From Corallium rubrum (Eukaryota > Cnidaria > Anthozoa > Scleralcyonacea > Coralliidae): DNA of 64,000 nucleotides. Position numbers and translations under genes: made by a program. The stretch covers positions 4,206,234 through 4,270,233 of the forward strand of contig OZ036006.1 of NCBI GenBank assembly GCA_964035015.1, given 5' to 3'. The notes under the pieces are model-generated. The model saw only the letters and a list, made by a program, of their open reading frames with translations. It was not told the origin of the DNA and did no database searches. Below are positions 1-15,394 of the stretch, piece after piece; position 1 is the first letter of the stretch, and each line of letters begins with the position of its first letter.

Positions 1-664
1 AGTTGAACTACAGTGATCATGACGTCATCAAGTGGGTGCGGTACATCTCGCGCAGCGGTCTCTACGAAACACGATGCTAGGCCAATGATCATGTTAGCCG
101 CGAAATAATTCCAATGCAATATTTTTTTCCTTTTGAAAAAAAAAGCTCTTTCCTTCGCTAGTAACATCAAAACAATTTAGAAATATATAATGTATGTTAT
201 ATTACAAAAATATTGCAATATAACTTATGTCATTATAGAAAGTTCTCAAAAAAACTATATTAATGACAAAGAGATTAAGCTATGATTCCGGCTGATTCTT
301 GGACATACACTCGTGGCCAACATTGATGAGCTACGCAAAGAAAAACGTGTTATTTGGAAAATCGATTGTGTGTAAGAATGAAATTTCTCGGGTCATGAAT
401 TTTAATCTGATAAACATGGTTTTATATCTGCTAAAAAAATCCTCATGATTTACATAAACGCTAGCTTTAGTTATCTTGGCTTAGACAACGTTATTTTCAA
501 ACTTACTACGCCAATGAACTTACCGAATGAGTCGTTTTGAAGCTATTCAAAACATTCGCAGTACGTGTTTTATCCAATCTAAAACACTGCTGCTCATGTT
601 TTAAATATTACAAAGCCTTACCGTAATCTTTAAATATTGCCTCAGACCAGTTGGTAGTTTGTTC
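1..664. other. AT-rich sequence without a gene
   Basis: No long reading frame, splice-compatible exon or recognisable repeat is visible. The stretch is AT-rich with short homopolymers. It lies downstream of the minus-strand pentraxin gene. Confidence 0.5.
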
Positions 665-830
665 GCTTTGTTTTTGCGCGAGTTTTTCTTCTTTCTTTTC
701 GAAAATGTTTTCCCGCGGTTTTTTGCGCTTTTTCGCGCGCTTTTCCCCCCCGTGTTTTTTCCCGCGCTTTTTTTCGCGCGCTTTTTTCCCCGCGCTTTTT
801 CCCCGCGTTTTTTTCCCCATCAAGAAATGG
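665..830. repeat. C/T low-complexity tract with CCCGCG
   Basis: The tract alternates T-runs, C-runs and CGCG blocks (units like TTTTTCCCCGCG) over about 160 bp. It stays open in several frames on both strands, which produces spurious lysine/arginine-rich or phenylalanine-rich ORFs. No protein is supported. Confidence 0.8.
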
Positions 831-940
831 ACCACGCACGACAATCACAGAGAAGCTTTGTTATATTAAATCTACGTTATAATGTGAATATAGGTCATTG
901 AGAATACAACTATTTAAAGTGTCTATAAACTGAAATAAGA

Positions 941-1803
941 TATTACTCATATGGATTCTATGTAACGTGAATAGTTGAATGCCAAAATATTTTCTGACTT
1001 GAACTTTTATTTGTTGTTATATTGAGGGTTTGTATTTCCAAAATGGTAATGAGGATGACGTCAATGTAGGCATTTGTGTGTGTTTCATGAATTCATTTTA
1101 AAATTTTATTACTGACATTTAAGGCAATGTATGGGGGCTATCACCATCTTATCTTAGTGATTTAATTACTATTAAGCCAAAGTCTGCTTACAGCCTGAGG
1201 TCCAATGACAGTCTGTTTCTCGAGCGCCCCACAGGGAAAATGCTGCCGACACTTGGGGCCAGATCCTTCACTGCTGCTGCTCCTGAACTGTGGAATAGTC
1301 TCGATATTCGCGAAATTAAATCGATAAGCATTTTCAAAAAGACAATTAAGACCTATTTTTTTCAGGCAACTTTTAGTAATTTTTAGTCTAACTTTAAAGC
1401 TTATATGTTATATAAGTTTTATATATAGTCATATTTTAACTCTTTCTCAATCAGGTTATTTTTTATTATTAGAATTATCATGTATTGTAAATTATCATAG
1501 AGTATACAGGCATTTCAATTTTGTGAAGCGCTGTTGATCAGCAAATGTAAATAGCGCTATATAAGTAATAAAATTATTATTATTATTTTTTCTTATGATA
1601 AACCGCTTGAAGATTTTAATGAAAAAATGATAAAATACAAAATATACTATTCAAATATGCCATTAACATGTGAATTGAGTAATATTTCTGCTGTAACGGA
1701 ACACTGCGTACGCAATTTATGACTATAACAACAAATAAAAGTTCAATTCAAAAAATATTTTGGCATTCAACTATACACATTACATATAATCCATTTGCAG
1801 TAA
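941..1803. mobile_element. MITE family A, copy 1, split by a LINE
   Basis: The left arm (941-1086) and right arm (1591-1803) have matching inverted ends: GAATAGTTGAATGCCAAAA on the left and its complement near 1760-1785. Together they match the uninterrupted copy at 13177-13577. The centre is occupied by a LINE 3' fragment. The right end stops about 13 bp from the pentraxin stop codon, so the pentraxin 3' UTR probably runs through this element. Confidence 0.8.
1087..1590 (+). mobile_element. 5'-truncated CR1/L2-like LINE 3' end
   Basis: A frame ending at a TAG about 1385 encodes the C-terminal tail typical of CR1/L2/Rex-type reverse transcriptases: PSYLSDL, then SLRSND, GARSFTAAAPELWNSL, and a FKKTIKTYFF-like end. 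It closes with a tail of ATTATTATTATT, as CR1/L2-like elements do. It is 5'-truncated and lies inside MITE copy 1. Confidence 0.8.
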
Positions 1804-1815
1804 TTTATAAGCACT

Positions 1816-2194
1816 TTAAGCTTTACAACATGTTGACTTCTTTACAATCTTCACTTTTCCTCTCAGTCCACTTTTAAAATCGTTCCAAGACTTCACGTTT
1901 CCTTTATACTTGGACAAACAACGTGTTAGGATTTCCAGAAGTTCTTTCTGCGAAAGAACTCGATCCCATACATTAACTGCTGTCATTTCTCCTTGCATCA
2001 TTTGATTGACGTGAAAGGCTCCTTCTTTCTCCGTATTCTGTCCCAGGATCCACGTGCCTCCCCCGGCGATGGAATCCCCGCGACTGAAGACCCCCTCCTC
2101 TATGACTTTGCCATCTTCGTACGTTTTGTACTTTCCATTACGGCTTGACCAGGTCCAACAGAAGGAATGCCATTTTCCATCGTGAATTTTGGCT
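1816..2194 (-). CDS. Pentraxin exon 3 (terminal)
   Basis: Its acceptor AG is at 2196-2195. It completes arginine 181 and encodes [20 protein letters not shown] and [11 protein letters not shown], which are hallmarks of the second half of a pentraxin domain, ending TCCKA and TAA. Confidence 0.85.
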
Positions 2195-4848
2195 CTTTTA
2201 GGCATTTAGGAAAGCAGATAATAATAGAAATAAAAGTGAAATAAGTTATATATTACCAGTAAGGCCTGCTTAAAGGGCATATGAAGCGAAAATTAAGTTT
2301 GTCTTATTTGAAAGAACACTTAGAATGACAAAGTAACATCTTTTGCAGTTTTTCGTTTCCTTGCTTAGTTTTTGAGATATTTTAAGTTTGATATGCAAAT
2401 TAAACATGTTGACGTCTCACGAGTTATCGGAGAGAAGTTTATATATCTTTACTTTTATCAAACGAAATTACTTAAAATTCTACATGTTTGGTGTTGTGTG
2501 AGAAACACACGCACCTGCTTCTTTCGAATGAATTTGGTTTGATAATAGACCTTATTCAAATATGTCCGCCGAATTCTAATTCTATATATTTATGTGCATA
2601 TAAATTAGCCCTTATGACCTCGTTTTAAAGTAAAAATTCTTTTGAATTTCCCACATGAAAACGAGTTCATAAGGGCTAATTTATATGTATATAAAAGAAT
2701 TTAAATTCGGCGGCCATTTTTGAATAAGTTCTATAGGAAAGGTATACAACTTTTTTCGATAACTCATTATGCACATGTGACGTCAAAATGTTTAATTTGC
2801 ATATCAAACAAACTGAAAGATCTCAAAAACGAAGCAAGGAAACCTTCTTTTCCGACTTGTACTGTATTATATATCTACTCACCGACTTCCTGATTTTGGT
2901 TCGGCAATTTTAAAGCCATCTTCTTCGTTGGGTTCAACGTAGCTGACATAATGAGCTTGTTTGGTCGTCTGAGTTGTCTTTATCCAGAAGCATACCGTGA
3001 TTTCGTTCATCTTGGGTGCTCCTTTTGACGTGACGTAATCTGAAGTGTTTCTTCTGTAGAACAGTATGGACTCTTCTGCACCTAACAAAAATGAGTTGTG
3101 ATATCATCTTATCTTTATCACTATCCTCATCATCGTCCTCATCTCCCTTTTCCTTATTGTATCGTCCTCGTCATCGTTACCATCGTCTTCATCATCATCA
3201 TCATTGATCATCATCATTGATCATCATCATCATTGATCATCATCATCATTGATCATCATCATTGATCATTATCATTGATCATCATCATTGATCATCATTG
3301 ATCATCATCATTGATCATCATTGATCATCATCATTGATCATCATCATTGATTATCATCATTGATCATCATCATCATCATTGATCATCATCATTGATCATT
3401 ATCATCGTTGTCGCCTTCGTCTTTCTTCTCCTTTTCTTTCTCTTTTCCCTCCTCCTTTTTCTCCTCTATCTTTTCCTTTTTCTCCTCCTCCTCCTTTTCC
3501 TACTCCTCATCATCTTTATCAACTCAACGTCGCCATCATCATCATCCTTCTCATTGTCTTTGTCGTACTCAACTTTTTATTCGTCCTTATCTTCCTCATC
3601 TCCTCTTCCTCCTCCTCCTTTCCCCTCCTTCCACCTGTTCCTCTTCTCACTTCTCCCCTTCCCCTTCCATACCCTCCTACTCTTCCTCTTCATCATCATA
3701 TGTTTGTTATGTATATATACTTACATTCATTAGAACACATTGTTTCGTAGGCAAGTCTCTTCTCTTTCAGCTCAGATTTAATAGCTTTGCAACTGCCTTT
3801 ATTTTGCTCAGCTGTCAAAAGAATGAGAAGACTGATTCATTGGAATGAGAACCACCCATCCATCCATCCATCCATCCATCCATCCATCCATCCATCCATC
3901 CATCCATCCATCCATCCATCCATCCATCCATCCATCCATCCATCCATCCATCCATCCATCCATTCCCCTTTTCGTTCGTTCGTTCGTTCGTTCGTTCGTT
4001 CGTTCGTTCGTTCGTTCGTTCGTTCGTTCGTTCGTTCGTTCGTTCGTTCGTTCGTTCGTTCGTTCGTTCGTTCGTTCGTTCGTTCGTTCGTTCGTTCGTT
4101 CGTTCGTTCGTTCGTTCGTTCGTTCGTTCGTTCGTTCGTTCGTTCATTCATCTATTCTTCCATCCATTACTCTTTTCGTCTATCCGTCAACCCATTCATC
4201 CATTCTTTCCCTAGGTCTAGCCGTCCGTCCGTCCGTCCGTCCGTCCGTCCATCCATCCATCCATCCATTCCCCTATCCATCCACCCGCCCATCCATCCGT
4301 CCATCCATCTAATCCACCCATCCAATCCACCCATCCATGCATTCCTCCTTTCGTCTATCTCTCCACTCTCCACCCATCCACTCATTCCTGCCTTCCTTTA
4401 TCACTCATCTATCTATTCATTTGTTCCTACTTTCGTCCATCCGTCCACCCATCCATCCATACATCAATCTACATCGATCGTCAAAATTAATATTAGTCTC
4501 CTCACCTGAAATACTTCCAGATACACTGGATGTGTTATTACATCTTGACGATCCTTTAACCGTCGTCTCATGAAATGATCGCGCCTTGTTTTGATTCTTC
4601 TCCGTTACATAAAGAACAATAAATACACAACACAGAACACTGAGAACTACAATCAGCGTCACAAGAGCGATATTCAACGAAGAACACTTCCTCTTTCGAA
4701 CATCAGGCTCCATTGCAAAAGCTGCGGTCGATCGAGCTAACGAGCACTTTGCCGGTGGAAGCGTTGGTGTGCAGTCCACATGAATTACGTCCAAGTAGAT
4801 ATGCTCGTCCTCCAGCGCCTCGAGAGGCGGATTAGGCAGTGTTGACAT
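1816..4848 (-). CDS. Type II transmembrane pentraxin (neuronal-pentraxin-receptor-like), 3 exons
   Basis: The exons 4848-4506, 3081-2883 and 2194-1816 join with GT-AG borders into 306 codons plus TAA. Residues 1-57 are a cytoplasmic tail ending in RKRK. Residues ~58-81 are one hydrophobic helix, followed by a short N-x-S/T-containing stalk and a pentraxin domain from ~115 to the C-terminus. The likely disulfide cysteines C145 (TVCFW) and C193 (WHSFCWTW) are present. The signature is off by one: WHSFC where neuronal pentraxins have WHHIC. The calcium loop reads GQNTE instead of the usual GQEQD type, so calcium binding may be weak. The domain is about 15 residues shorter than CRP between C145 and C193. 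Pentraxins are secreted or surface pattern-recognition or synaptic proteins; the role here is unknown. Confidence 0.82.
2263..2843. mobile_element. MITE family B in pentraxin intron 2, with a nested fold-back
   Basis: The left arm ~2345-2425 (TTTCCTTGCTTAGTTTTTGA) is the inverted complement of ~2757-2842. A second fold-back, 2541-2743 (AAATTAGCCCTTATGA and complement), sits inside it. The left end of the same family reappears at 63890-64000. The element fills most of the 688-bp intron. Confidence 0.8.
2883..3081 (-). CDS. Pentraxin exon 2
   Basis: The acceptor AG is at 3083-3082 and the donor GT at 2882-2881. It enters in phase 1, giving S-G-A-E-E-S across the splice, and encodes the first pentraxin strands: [19 protein letters not shown] and [11 protein letters not shown]. 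Confidence 0.85.
3110..3700. repeat. (TCATCA/TGATCATCA)n then C/T-rich tract
   Basis: 3110-3405 is an imperfect TCATCATTGATCA microsatellite. 3405-3700 is a pyrimidine-rich tract of CTC/CTT words. Both lie in pentraxin intron 1. Reading frames across them are low-complexity artefacts. Confidence 0.9.
3856..4475. repeat. Compound (CCAT)n-(GTTC)n-(CCGT)n tetranucleotide array
   Basis: Perfect CCAT repeats run 3856-3963, then about 44 perfect GTTC units (3971-4146). Degenerate CCAT with a short CCGT block (4219-4248) follows to ~4475. The array ends about 30 bp from the splice donor of pentraxin exon 1. Long ORFs over it on both strands (FVRS, NERT, HPSI repeats) are artefacts. Confidence 0.95.
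4506..4848 (-). CDS. Pentraxin exon 1 (cytoplasmic tail and TM helix)
   Basis: The ATG is at 4848-4846 and the donor at 4505-4504 in CAG|GTGAGG context. It encodes a 57-residue N-terminus, a positive cluster RKRK, a ~24-residue hydrophobic segment ([15 protein letters not shown]) and a short extracellular stalk with NNTSS. The positive-inside rule predicts type II topology. Confidence 0.8.
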
Positions 4849-5514
4849 AACGTTAGCTGGAAGGTTTCGTTAGTATTTGGATTTGGTTTCAATATTACTG
4901 AAACTTTGAAAGTCTGAAAACCAGTTCGCGCCGTTCGTTGAAGACTGCAGTTGGTTGTGGGAATTGGTTGGTCCTTCGCAGTTCATGTACCGCTTTTTCA
5001 GTCGGTTTCGATTCGCAATATCGCAAATAATATTTGGATCTGTGGTATGGTAAATACAGCTTAGCTTCTTTCTATGACAACAAAACTGTATATTGCCATT
5101 CCGGTAGATAGCTAAGTGACTCAGGGTTTTTTTTTAGCGGGGAGAAAGCCGACGATATGCGGTGATCTTTCTTAGTAGAGTGTATGCATTTATTCTTATA
5201 TAAAAGATATCGGTTTTCATGGCTTTTTGTCTTACGCGCAAAGATATGAACACTTTTAGTATATTTTCAGTAATTTGACTTTGCTTTACGACCTGACTTT
5301 CGGTGGCATAATGTTACATCATATTATTTTATAAGTGTGACCACAACATTGTTGATTTCCATGACAACTGGATATCGTTGGAGATCAACATTTACCAATT
5401 CAGTTATTTCAATGACTTGTACATGCTCGCCCACTGCAAACATACAAGCTCTTGTATGTTATTAGTTTTTTCAGCTTGAGTTGGCAAAGTTTTTTCGTAT
5501 GTTTTTAGAGTATG
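4849..5514. other. Upstream flank of the pentraxin gene
   Basis: No gene is visible. The sequence is AT-rich and is the likely 5' UTR/promoter side of the minus-strand pentraxin gene. I see no convincing TATA or Inr element. Confidence 0.4.
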
Positions 5515-6250
5515 GGGGGGGGGGGGCTGAGGGGGTTTAGCCCCCGGAGAAAACTCAATGGGGGGGGGCTGACCCCCCCCCGAAATTTTGCAGTAACTGA
5601 CTCATCAATCACCATTTACAAATTATAGGTTACTCGTTAGGCTAAAGTAAGTGTTACAGCCTCATTCCTGTCAGTGAAAAGCACCATATACAGTGATAAG
5701 TCAACCCAGTAAACACAACATCGAAAAATTGTTGAAATGTATTGTATTTTAACTAGTTTTTATTCTAGTCAGGGGAGCAGTAAGACTGCCCAATTTCTAA
5801 GGGGTCCGGGGGTATGCTACTCCAAAAATTTTTTGAGATTTGAGTCTCTGAAATGGCATTTCCCGCGATCTGACATTATATTTGAGCAAAATTTTGAACA
5901 TTTTAAAACATTTTTTAAGACACGTTCTCTCATTTTTGCAAAGGTTTTTTTTTTTCAGTATTACATTTTTTTTTCGCAAGTTCGTTGGGAAGTTCAAAGT
6001 TCGTTTTGATTGCCGGCTACTAGGAACCAAGAAGTCAATCAAATGCGTAGCTTAAAACGAGCTTTGAACTTCCCAACGAACTTCGGAAAGAACTTCCGAA
6101 CATTCTCGTGAAAAGTGAATGTGTTTTTTTTCTCGCAATTATTAACTATATAATTGTCTGAATACCAATAAATAATAATTAACATTATAAAAATCATATT
6201 TTGCATAGAGTTGCCCCTGCCCCCCCCCGCTGTCTACGGGCCTTGACGAA
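5515..6250. repeat. Dispersed repeat D (GGGGTCCGGGGG family) and hairpin
   Basis: G- and C-runs at 5514-5581 can pair. AAGGGGTCCGGGGGTATGCT near 5800 recurs in variant form at ~11820, inverted at ~16165 and diverged near 53530. At 5985-6085 GTTGGGAAGTTCAAAGTTCG faces its inverted complement, forming a ~100-bp hairpin. No coding capacity is visible. Confidence 0.65.
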
Positions 6251-7055
6251 GGTTGTTTTTGATATTTATACTTCTGGGAACTAGTCAAACCGTTCGTGTT
6301 ATTTTTCTCTGAGTTTAACTTACGACAGCTAGCACATACGAAAAAACTTTATACTGAATGACATTGTTTTAGTTCTTGATCCTGACTAATTTATTTGATA
6401 ACTTCCTGTTTTGAATTTGATTGGTTCTGGATTCTTTGACCAGCCAATAGGAATCACGATTATTTAACGAAACGAAACGTCAATAATTAAGAAATAGTTC
6501 ATGGTTTGGCGAGCTCCATCGAGTTATGGATGTACGCGGGAAGTTTGGACCGGAAAGCACAAAAAAGCGTCATTCTCACGATTCTTGCGTGACAATGTTT
6601 AAGCTGGGTGGTAATACGTGCAACAACGCTTTTAATTTCAACATGCAACGCAACAAAGCTGACAAACACAGATAAAAACATAATCTCTTGGTGGAGGTAA
6701 TAACAAATTGATTGTTTCATTCAAATGCGTCATCAGAAAATATATTGAAGATGAAGAATAGATCATTCAAGATAATGATCTAAGTTTTGGTTTCAACTTG
6801 ATAATTAATTCTAGAGTCATTTCTGACATTGGCCTTCATTGTCATGATCCATAAATTAAGCCATAATTATTGTATTGCGACATTACAAATTCCACTTCCG
6901 CTCGCTGGCCCCGCCAGTGGTAATCCATTGGCCAATCAAAAGCTTTCTTTCTAATTATTGGTACAGGTGCCCCAGCGTTTTTGTTTGGCTTCTTGTGTGA
7001 GCGGATTGAGTGTTCAAGTCAAATCTCGTATGTTTATATTATTTTCTCCTTGTTG
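6251..7055. other. Intergenic sequence
   Basis: No gene and no strong repeat structure are visible in this AT-rich stretch. Confidence 0.4.
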
Positions 7056-7317
7056 TGTTTACATGAAGAAGATTGAAAGTTTTCGATCTGATCAAAACGA
7101 ATAGCTGAAGTCAATCCATGCAGTGGAGTGGATTAATGACTTGATGCATGTTGTAAACATGGCGGACATTGAAGAAAGCCCAGAAAATAGTGTTAAAAAA
7201 CCGCTTACAAAAAGCAAAAAAACAAATCGGATTCTCCATTTAAATATATGTCCAGATTGACTTCACTCGCGTTTTTCGATTCGATTGAACTGTCGATCCC
7301 CCGCTTCATGTAAACAG
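7056..7317. mobile_element. Fold-back element, GTTTACATGAAG ends
   Basis: GTTTACATGAAG at ~7058 is matched by CTTCATGTAAAC at ~7306, with partial inverted similarity for ~40 bp inward (TTTTCGATCTG against TTTTTCGATTCG). This suggests a small TIR element of about 260 bp. Confidence 0.5.
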
Positions 7318-7439
7318 GTAATAATTAATTTTTAGCTCAAAATGACGCGTGCGCAGTACACTTACTGGAAATTTGCCAACCAGTGTTGCCAACAGTTACA
7401 GAGAATTAATAATAGCTAAAGAGCTGTGAGGATATTTAA

Positions 7440-7622
7440 ATCGAAATATAGTAACTCTTGCAAGCATGTTGTAAAATGTCGTTGTTACCTATCTTAATTT
7501 TTTGTATTTATGTATTATATATATCTTTAGAATTTACTTATATGAGGGCCATTAGGTAGAATACTTTTATAGTAATAATGTTAAATACCCTCTAGAAATA
7601 AAGTTATTATTATTATTATTAT
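7440..7622 (+). mobile_element. LINE 3' tail fragment
   Basis: The sequence ends GAAATAAAGTTATTATTATT, like the tail of the CR1/L2-like fragment at 1087-1590. Only the non-coding 3' end is present. Confidence 0.45.
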
Positions 7623-8000
7623 AAGGTTTGAGTAGCGTTTCGAGCGAAGGCCCTTCGTCCTTCCGACTTTACGTTTCTCTCTGACGAAGGGACTTCGCTC
7701 GAAAGAAGCTACGTTGAATAATATTTTCGGCGGTACTGTACTCAAACCTTACTATTTATCGATTTGTATTTCAACACTGCCTACGCAGCAACACTACTCT
7801 TTAATAATCGAAATATAGTAAGGTTAGATATACTGCCGAAACAGAGAACGTAGGAGAGTAACGTTTCCAGCTAAGGCCCTTCGTTTCTCTCTGACGAAGG
7901 GCCTTCGCTCGAAACGTTACACTCCTACGTTCTCTGTTTCGGCAGTACAGCTAACCTTACTATGTTTCGACTGTTGTTTCTACACTGCCTACGCAGCACG
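7623..8000. repeat. Inverted repeats of the CTTCGCTCGAAACG family
   Basis: Two back-to-back palindromes carry TTTCGAGCGAAGGCCCTTCG and its complement, linked to 'AACACTGCCTACGCAGCA' ends. The same family occurs at 44860-45235 and, diverged, in the 120-bp arrays at 29865-31590. It has no coding capacity. Confidence 0.8.
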
Positions 8001-8079
8001 CTACTTTTATTACACTATTTTTAAATATTTCACTGTTGACGGATATTTGCCAATCTTGTCCTCGGGGCTTTTGACGGAA

Positions 8080-8560
8080 AAGCGCGGGCGGGAAAAATAC
8101 ATGATCGGCAGCGCACGTTCTCCCACGTGATTTAGGACCGGTGCATATATAAAGAGCGCGGAGCTTTGTCACTGGGCTTAAAACCCTGGTCGTCACTACG
8201 TACGGGAGCTACCGGTGACCAAAGTGTTAGCAGTTGCCATTTAATAATACAAAGTGATAACACTTATTACACGGCAAATGCCAACCGGTAGTACTGCCCC
8301 GCTGTGAGTCGAGTTCGACATTTTGAGATATTATAAGCGCTATGATTAGTGCGGTAGAATTTCCGGCACCGCCTGTTGTGACATATGCGAACACCAGCTT
8401 GTAATTAACCCCTTTAACCCCCTCTCCCCGTGGACTCTCGCGAGAAATTTGTCAACTTTGCGTGACTCATTTGCCCGCGTGGTTAACATCGCGTGCTAAG
8501 GCAACTTGGGCTCGGCCAATCAGCGAGCTTAGAAGACAACGGGCGAGGCTGTGAGCCAAT
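8080..8560 (+). promoter_or_regulatory. Probable promoter region of the acidic-protein gene
   Basis: Two CCAAT boxes (8516-8520 and 8556-8560, both CCAATCA, 40 bp apart) lie 150-200 bp upstream of the ATG. Further up are a TATATAAAG (8146-8154), a CACGTG E-box (~8125) and an E2F-like GGGCGGGAAAAA (~8086). Motif matches alone do not prove use. The CCAAT pair is the best placed. Confidence 0.45.
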
Positions 8561-8713
8561 CAAATGGCGCCGTTTGGTTTGTGCGCTCTCTTTTCAGGTA
8601 CTCAAAGTGTGCTGTTGTTCATTGCTGTCAGTGTCTTCCGCTGAGCTGCGAATCTGGTTCGGAACTCTTTCCTTTTTACTGCCGTTGTTTTCACTCTTTA
8701 AACCCAAACAAAA

Positions 8714-12545
<3,832 letters not shown>

Positions 12546-13176
12546 AAATACAGCTTCAAGTTCGTCGTTTCATCAGTTCATTTTTTTAGTCTTCAGATGT
12601 CACCTTGAAACCCATTTTCTAGAACCGTTTTATGATTTCTTCAAAATCTCTTATTCTTACAACCGTTTTACTTCTAATCATACCAGTCCATGTGTATATA
12701 AGCTTCCCAACTTGACATCTTCATGCCTTGTGGAGAACAAAATTTCTATACTGTACTTATTAGTTCAGTGATTGTATGTTTGTAAAAAGCCATTAGGTTG
12801 GATGTTTTTGTTGTGTCTCAATAGTTTGAGCTGTTATGAAGACTTTATTTATGGTCTTTGAGTCTAAGCTGTTTAGCTTTCAAAAGTCATAAATCTAACA
12901 GTTGAGATTTTGAAGTGCTTATGCTGGGAAAAAAAATTAGTTTGAAAACTATTTTTTTGAAAGAACACTTGAATTACTGCATATGATATTGGTATTTATT
13001 ACTCTTTGGAATGTCACTTCATTCTTGAGATTTGTTTAATATGTATAATGATGCATTGAAAAACTCATCAGGTTGTCACATTCAATTGCTTGAAAGTTGG
13101 AACTTTGCATCTTAAATTTATGATCATTTCCACATCAAAGAAATCTTATGTAGTGCCTATAATTTCAAATAAAATG

Positions 13177-13577
13177 TTACTGATATTGGATTCTATATAA
13201 GTGAATAGTTGAATGCCAAAATATTTTCTGACTTTAACTTTTATTTGTTGTTATATTGAGGTTTGTATTTCCAAAATAGTAATGAGGATGATGTCAATGT
13301 AGGCATATTTGTGTGTGTTTCTTTTATGTAAACCGCTTGAAGATTGTGAAAAAAACTGTAAGACACAATATACTATTCAAGTATTCATTAACATGTGAAT
13401 TGGGTAATATTTCTCATGTAACAACATTGTGTATGCAAATTATGCCTACATATATAGATTCATTTCATTACCATTTTGGAAATACAAACCTCGATATAAC
13501 AACAAATAAACGTTCAAATCAAATAATATTTTGGAATTCAACTATACACATTAAATAGAATACATATTCAGTAATAT
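13177..13577. mobile_element. MITE family A, copy 2 (uninterrupted)
   Basis: A ~400-bp element with inverted ends: GAATAGTTGAATGCCAAAAT at left and its near-complement at 13528-13550. It is the intact reference for the LINE-split copy at 941-1803. It lies in or just past the 3' UTR of the acidic gene. Confidence 0.85.
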
Positions 13578-14554
13578 AATATTTGGGTTTATAAGCCTTT
13601 AATATCTCAAGAATCATAGTAAGAATGAAGTGAGGTGCAACAGAGCTGTAAATGTCAATCTCATAGTTTCAACTAAAACACCAATATTTAGTTTATCTCA
13701 AACTGAGTTTTTCACTGCACAACACTTTAAATGTTCCTACACTCAGACTTGTTTGAACTGTAGTGTATTTTCTCCTGGTTTGAAGTGGTCTTGCTATTGG
13801 GTAGATTTTATTTGTGTACAGAAAGTGTTAAATTTAAAAAAAAAATACCATCTCAATTCTTATAATTATACCATGTAGAAAATACCTCCATTATACTTGC
13901 TGTTGTTTTTAGACTGGTTTTATGTACAAGTTTTATGCAGAATTTGGATCAAATAAACTGTCAATTCACTTGTCTTGTGCTAAATTTATCATAGCTATAA
14001 AATAATGTCTATACAGTATACTGTATATTTGATGCACTGTACCTGTCAAAATGGAAATACCTTCCCACTTCTACTTTAGTTTGTTGTGTATTTCTGTAGT
14101 TGGTACTGAAGTGTATGGAAATTTTTTGTCGAAAAATGTGAATAAAAAGTACAATTTATCTTTCATGGAGTTTAATCATAATCTAATGAATGTTTCTCCC
14201 AAATTGATACCAACAAATATAAATCAAGAATAAGTGACTTTTATCACTAGATTTTTCTCAAGTTTATGTTAGTGGCTACGGAAATACAGTAATACACAAC
14301 AAACTACAGAAGCTGTAGTGGGAACACTGACCTCTATATTATAGAGGTCAGTGAGTGGGAAGGTATGAAAGTACCAGTATTCACTTTGGAAAGGGGGTTG
14401 GTGTATTGTGCCTTTCAACTCTGATGCTAGTTTGATTCCTGTTTGTATGGTGTAGATTAAAATTAAATAAGATTAAAATGTCATCTTTCCTGCATCTGAG
14501 AGCTTCCAGTTTGACTCTAACCAAATACATTGTATTGCTGGTTTTTCTTCAGGG
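13578..14554. other. AT-rich non-coding flank
   Basis: Only ORFs of at most ~80 codons without domain features are visible. A short palindrome, CTCTATATTATAGAG, lies near 14335. No gene is supported. Confidence 0.45.
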
Positions 14555-15060
14555 TACTCTGCATGGTTTCCTCTTGTAGTAACACTGGACCAATGAAATA
14601 AAACCTCACCTTAATACTACACCTATAAATAAAATTAGTTTAGTTTACTCTAGTTTACTCTTGTTTCCTTCTGTAGTAACACTGGACCAATGAAAGATGG
14701 TGCTTAATACTACACCTCCAGGGAGAACAGTGTAGATGTGACTGATATGGTTACCCAATATAAATAAAGTTAGTTTAGTTTACTCTGGTTTCCTTCTGTA
14801 GTAACTCTGGAGCAGGCAGAACAATTTAGATATGACTGATAGGGTTATCCAGTATAAATAAAGTTAGTTTAGTTTACTCTTGTTTCCTTCTGACTGTAGT
14901 AACACTTGACCAATGAAAGGTGGTACTTCATACTGGACCTCTTGGGAGAACAGTTTAGATATAAGACTGATAGGGTTATCTAGTTAGTTTAGTTTCCTCA
15001 TACTTAATATATCCGGTTTCCTCCTGTAGTAACACTGGATCAATGAAGGTTTTGGCCTTA
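14555..15060. repeat. Degenerate minisatellite, ~110-130 bp unit
   Basis: Five to six degenerate copies carry the phrase TGTAGTAACACTGGACCAAT followed by GTTTAGTTTACTC. They are spaced 100-130 bp apart. Confidence 0.7.
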
Positions 15061-15394
15061 TCCAGTACTGTATAACTGAAGTTAGTTTTGGTATTCTTGG
15101 ACATGAGAATTGAGTGTAAATGTTCTTGGAGCTTTACTCGGGTTTAAGCAGGACTTGAATCCACAACCTGATCACCAATAAAGTTAAGATTGTGGAGACT
15201 GAACTGATAGCAGTACAGTGGTTGCAGTACAGTATTGGCTGGTTTTGGGATGTATGTCTTACTTGTTTTAGAGATCAATTGCCTTAGTGATGTGGTGTAG
15301 TTTGTACAATAACTTTCCATTGTGATCAATTTTGTATGTGTTGCAATAGATATACCAGGCGGCAGGTGGGAAACGTAATTTGAAAATGAAAATA

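Noticed and set aside
5737..6042. 90-codon and 81-codon frames
   Set aside because: They overlap repeat D and a hairpin and show no domain or splice context.
13313..13878. Two ~80-codon frames as small genes
   Set aside because: The first lies in MITE A copy 2; the second has no features and lies in AT-rich flank.
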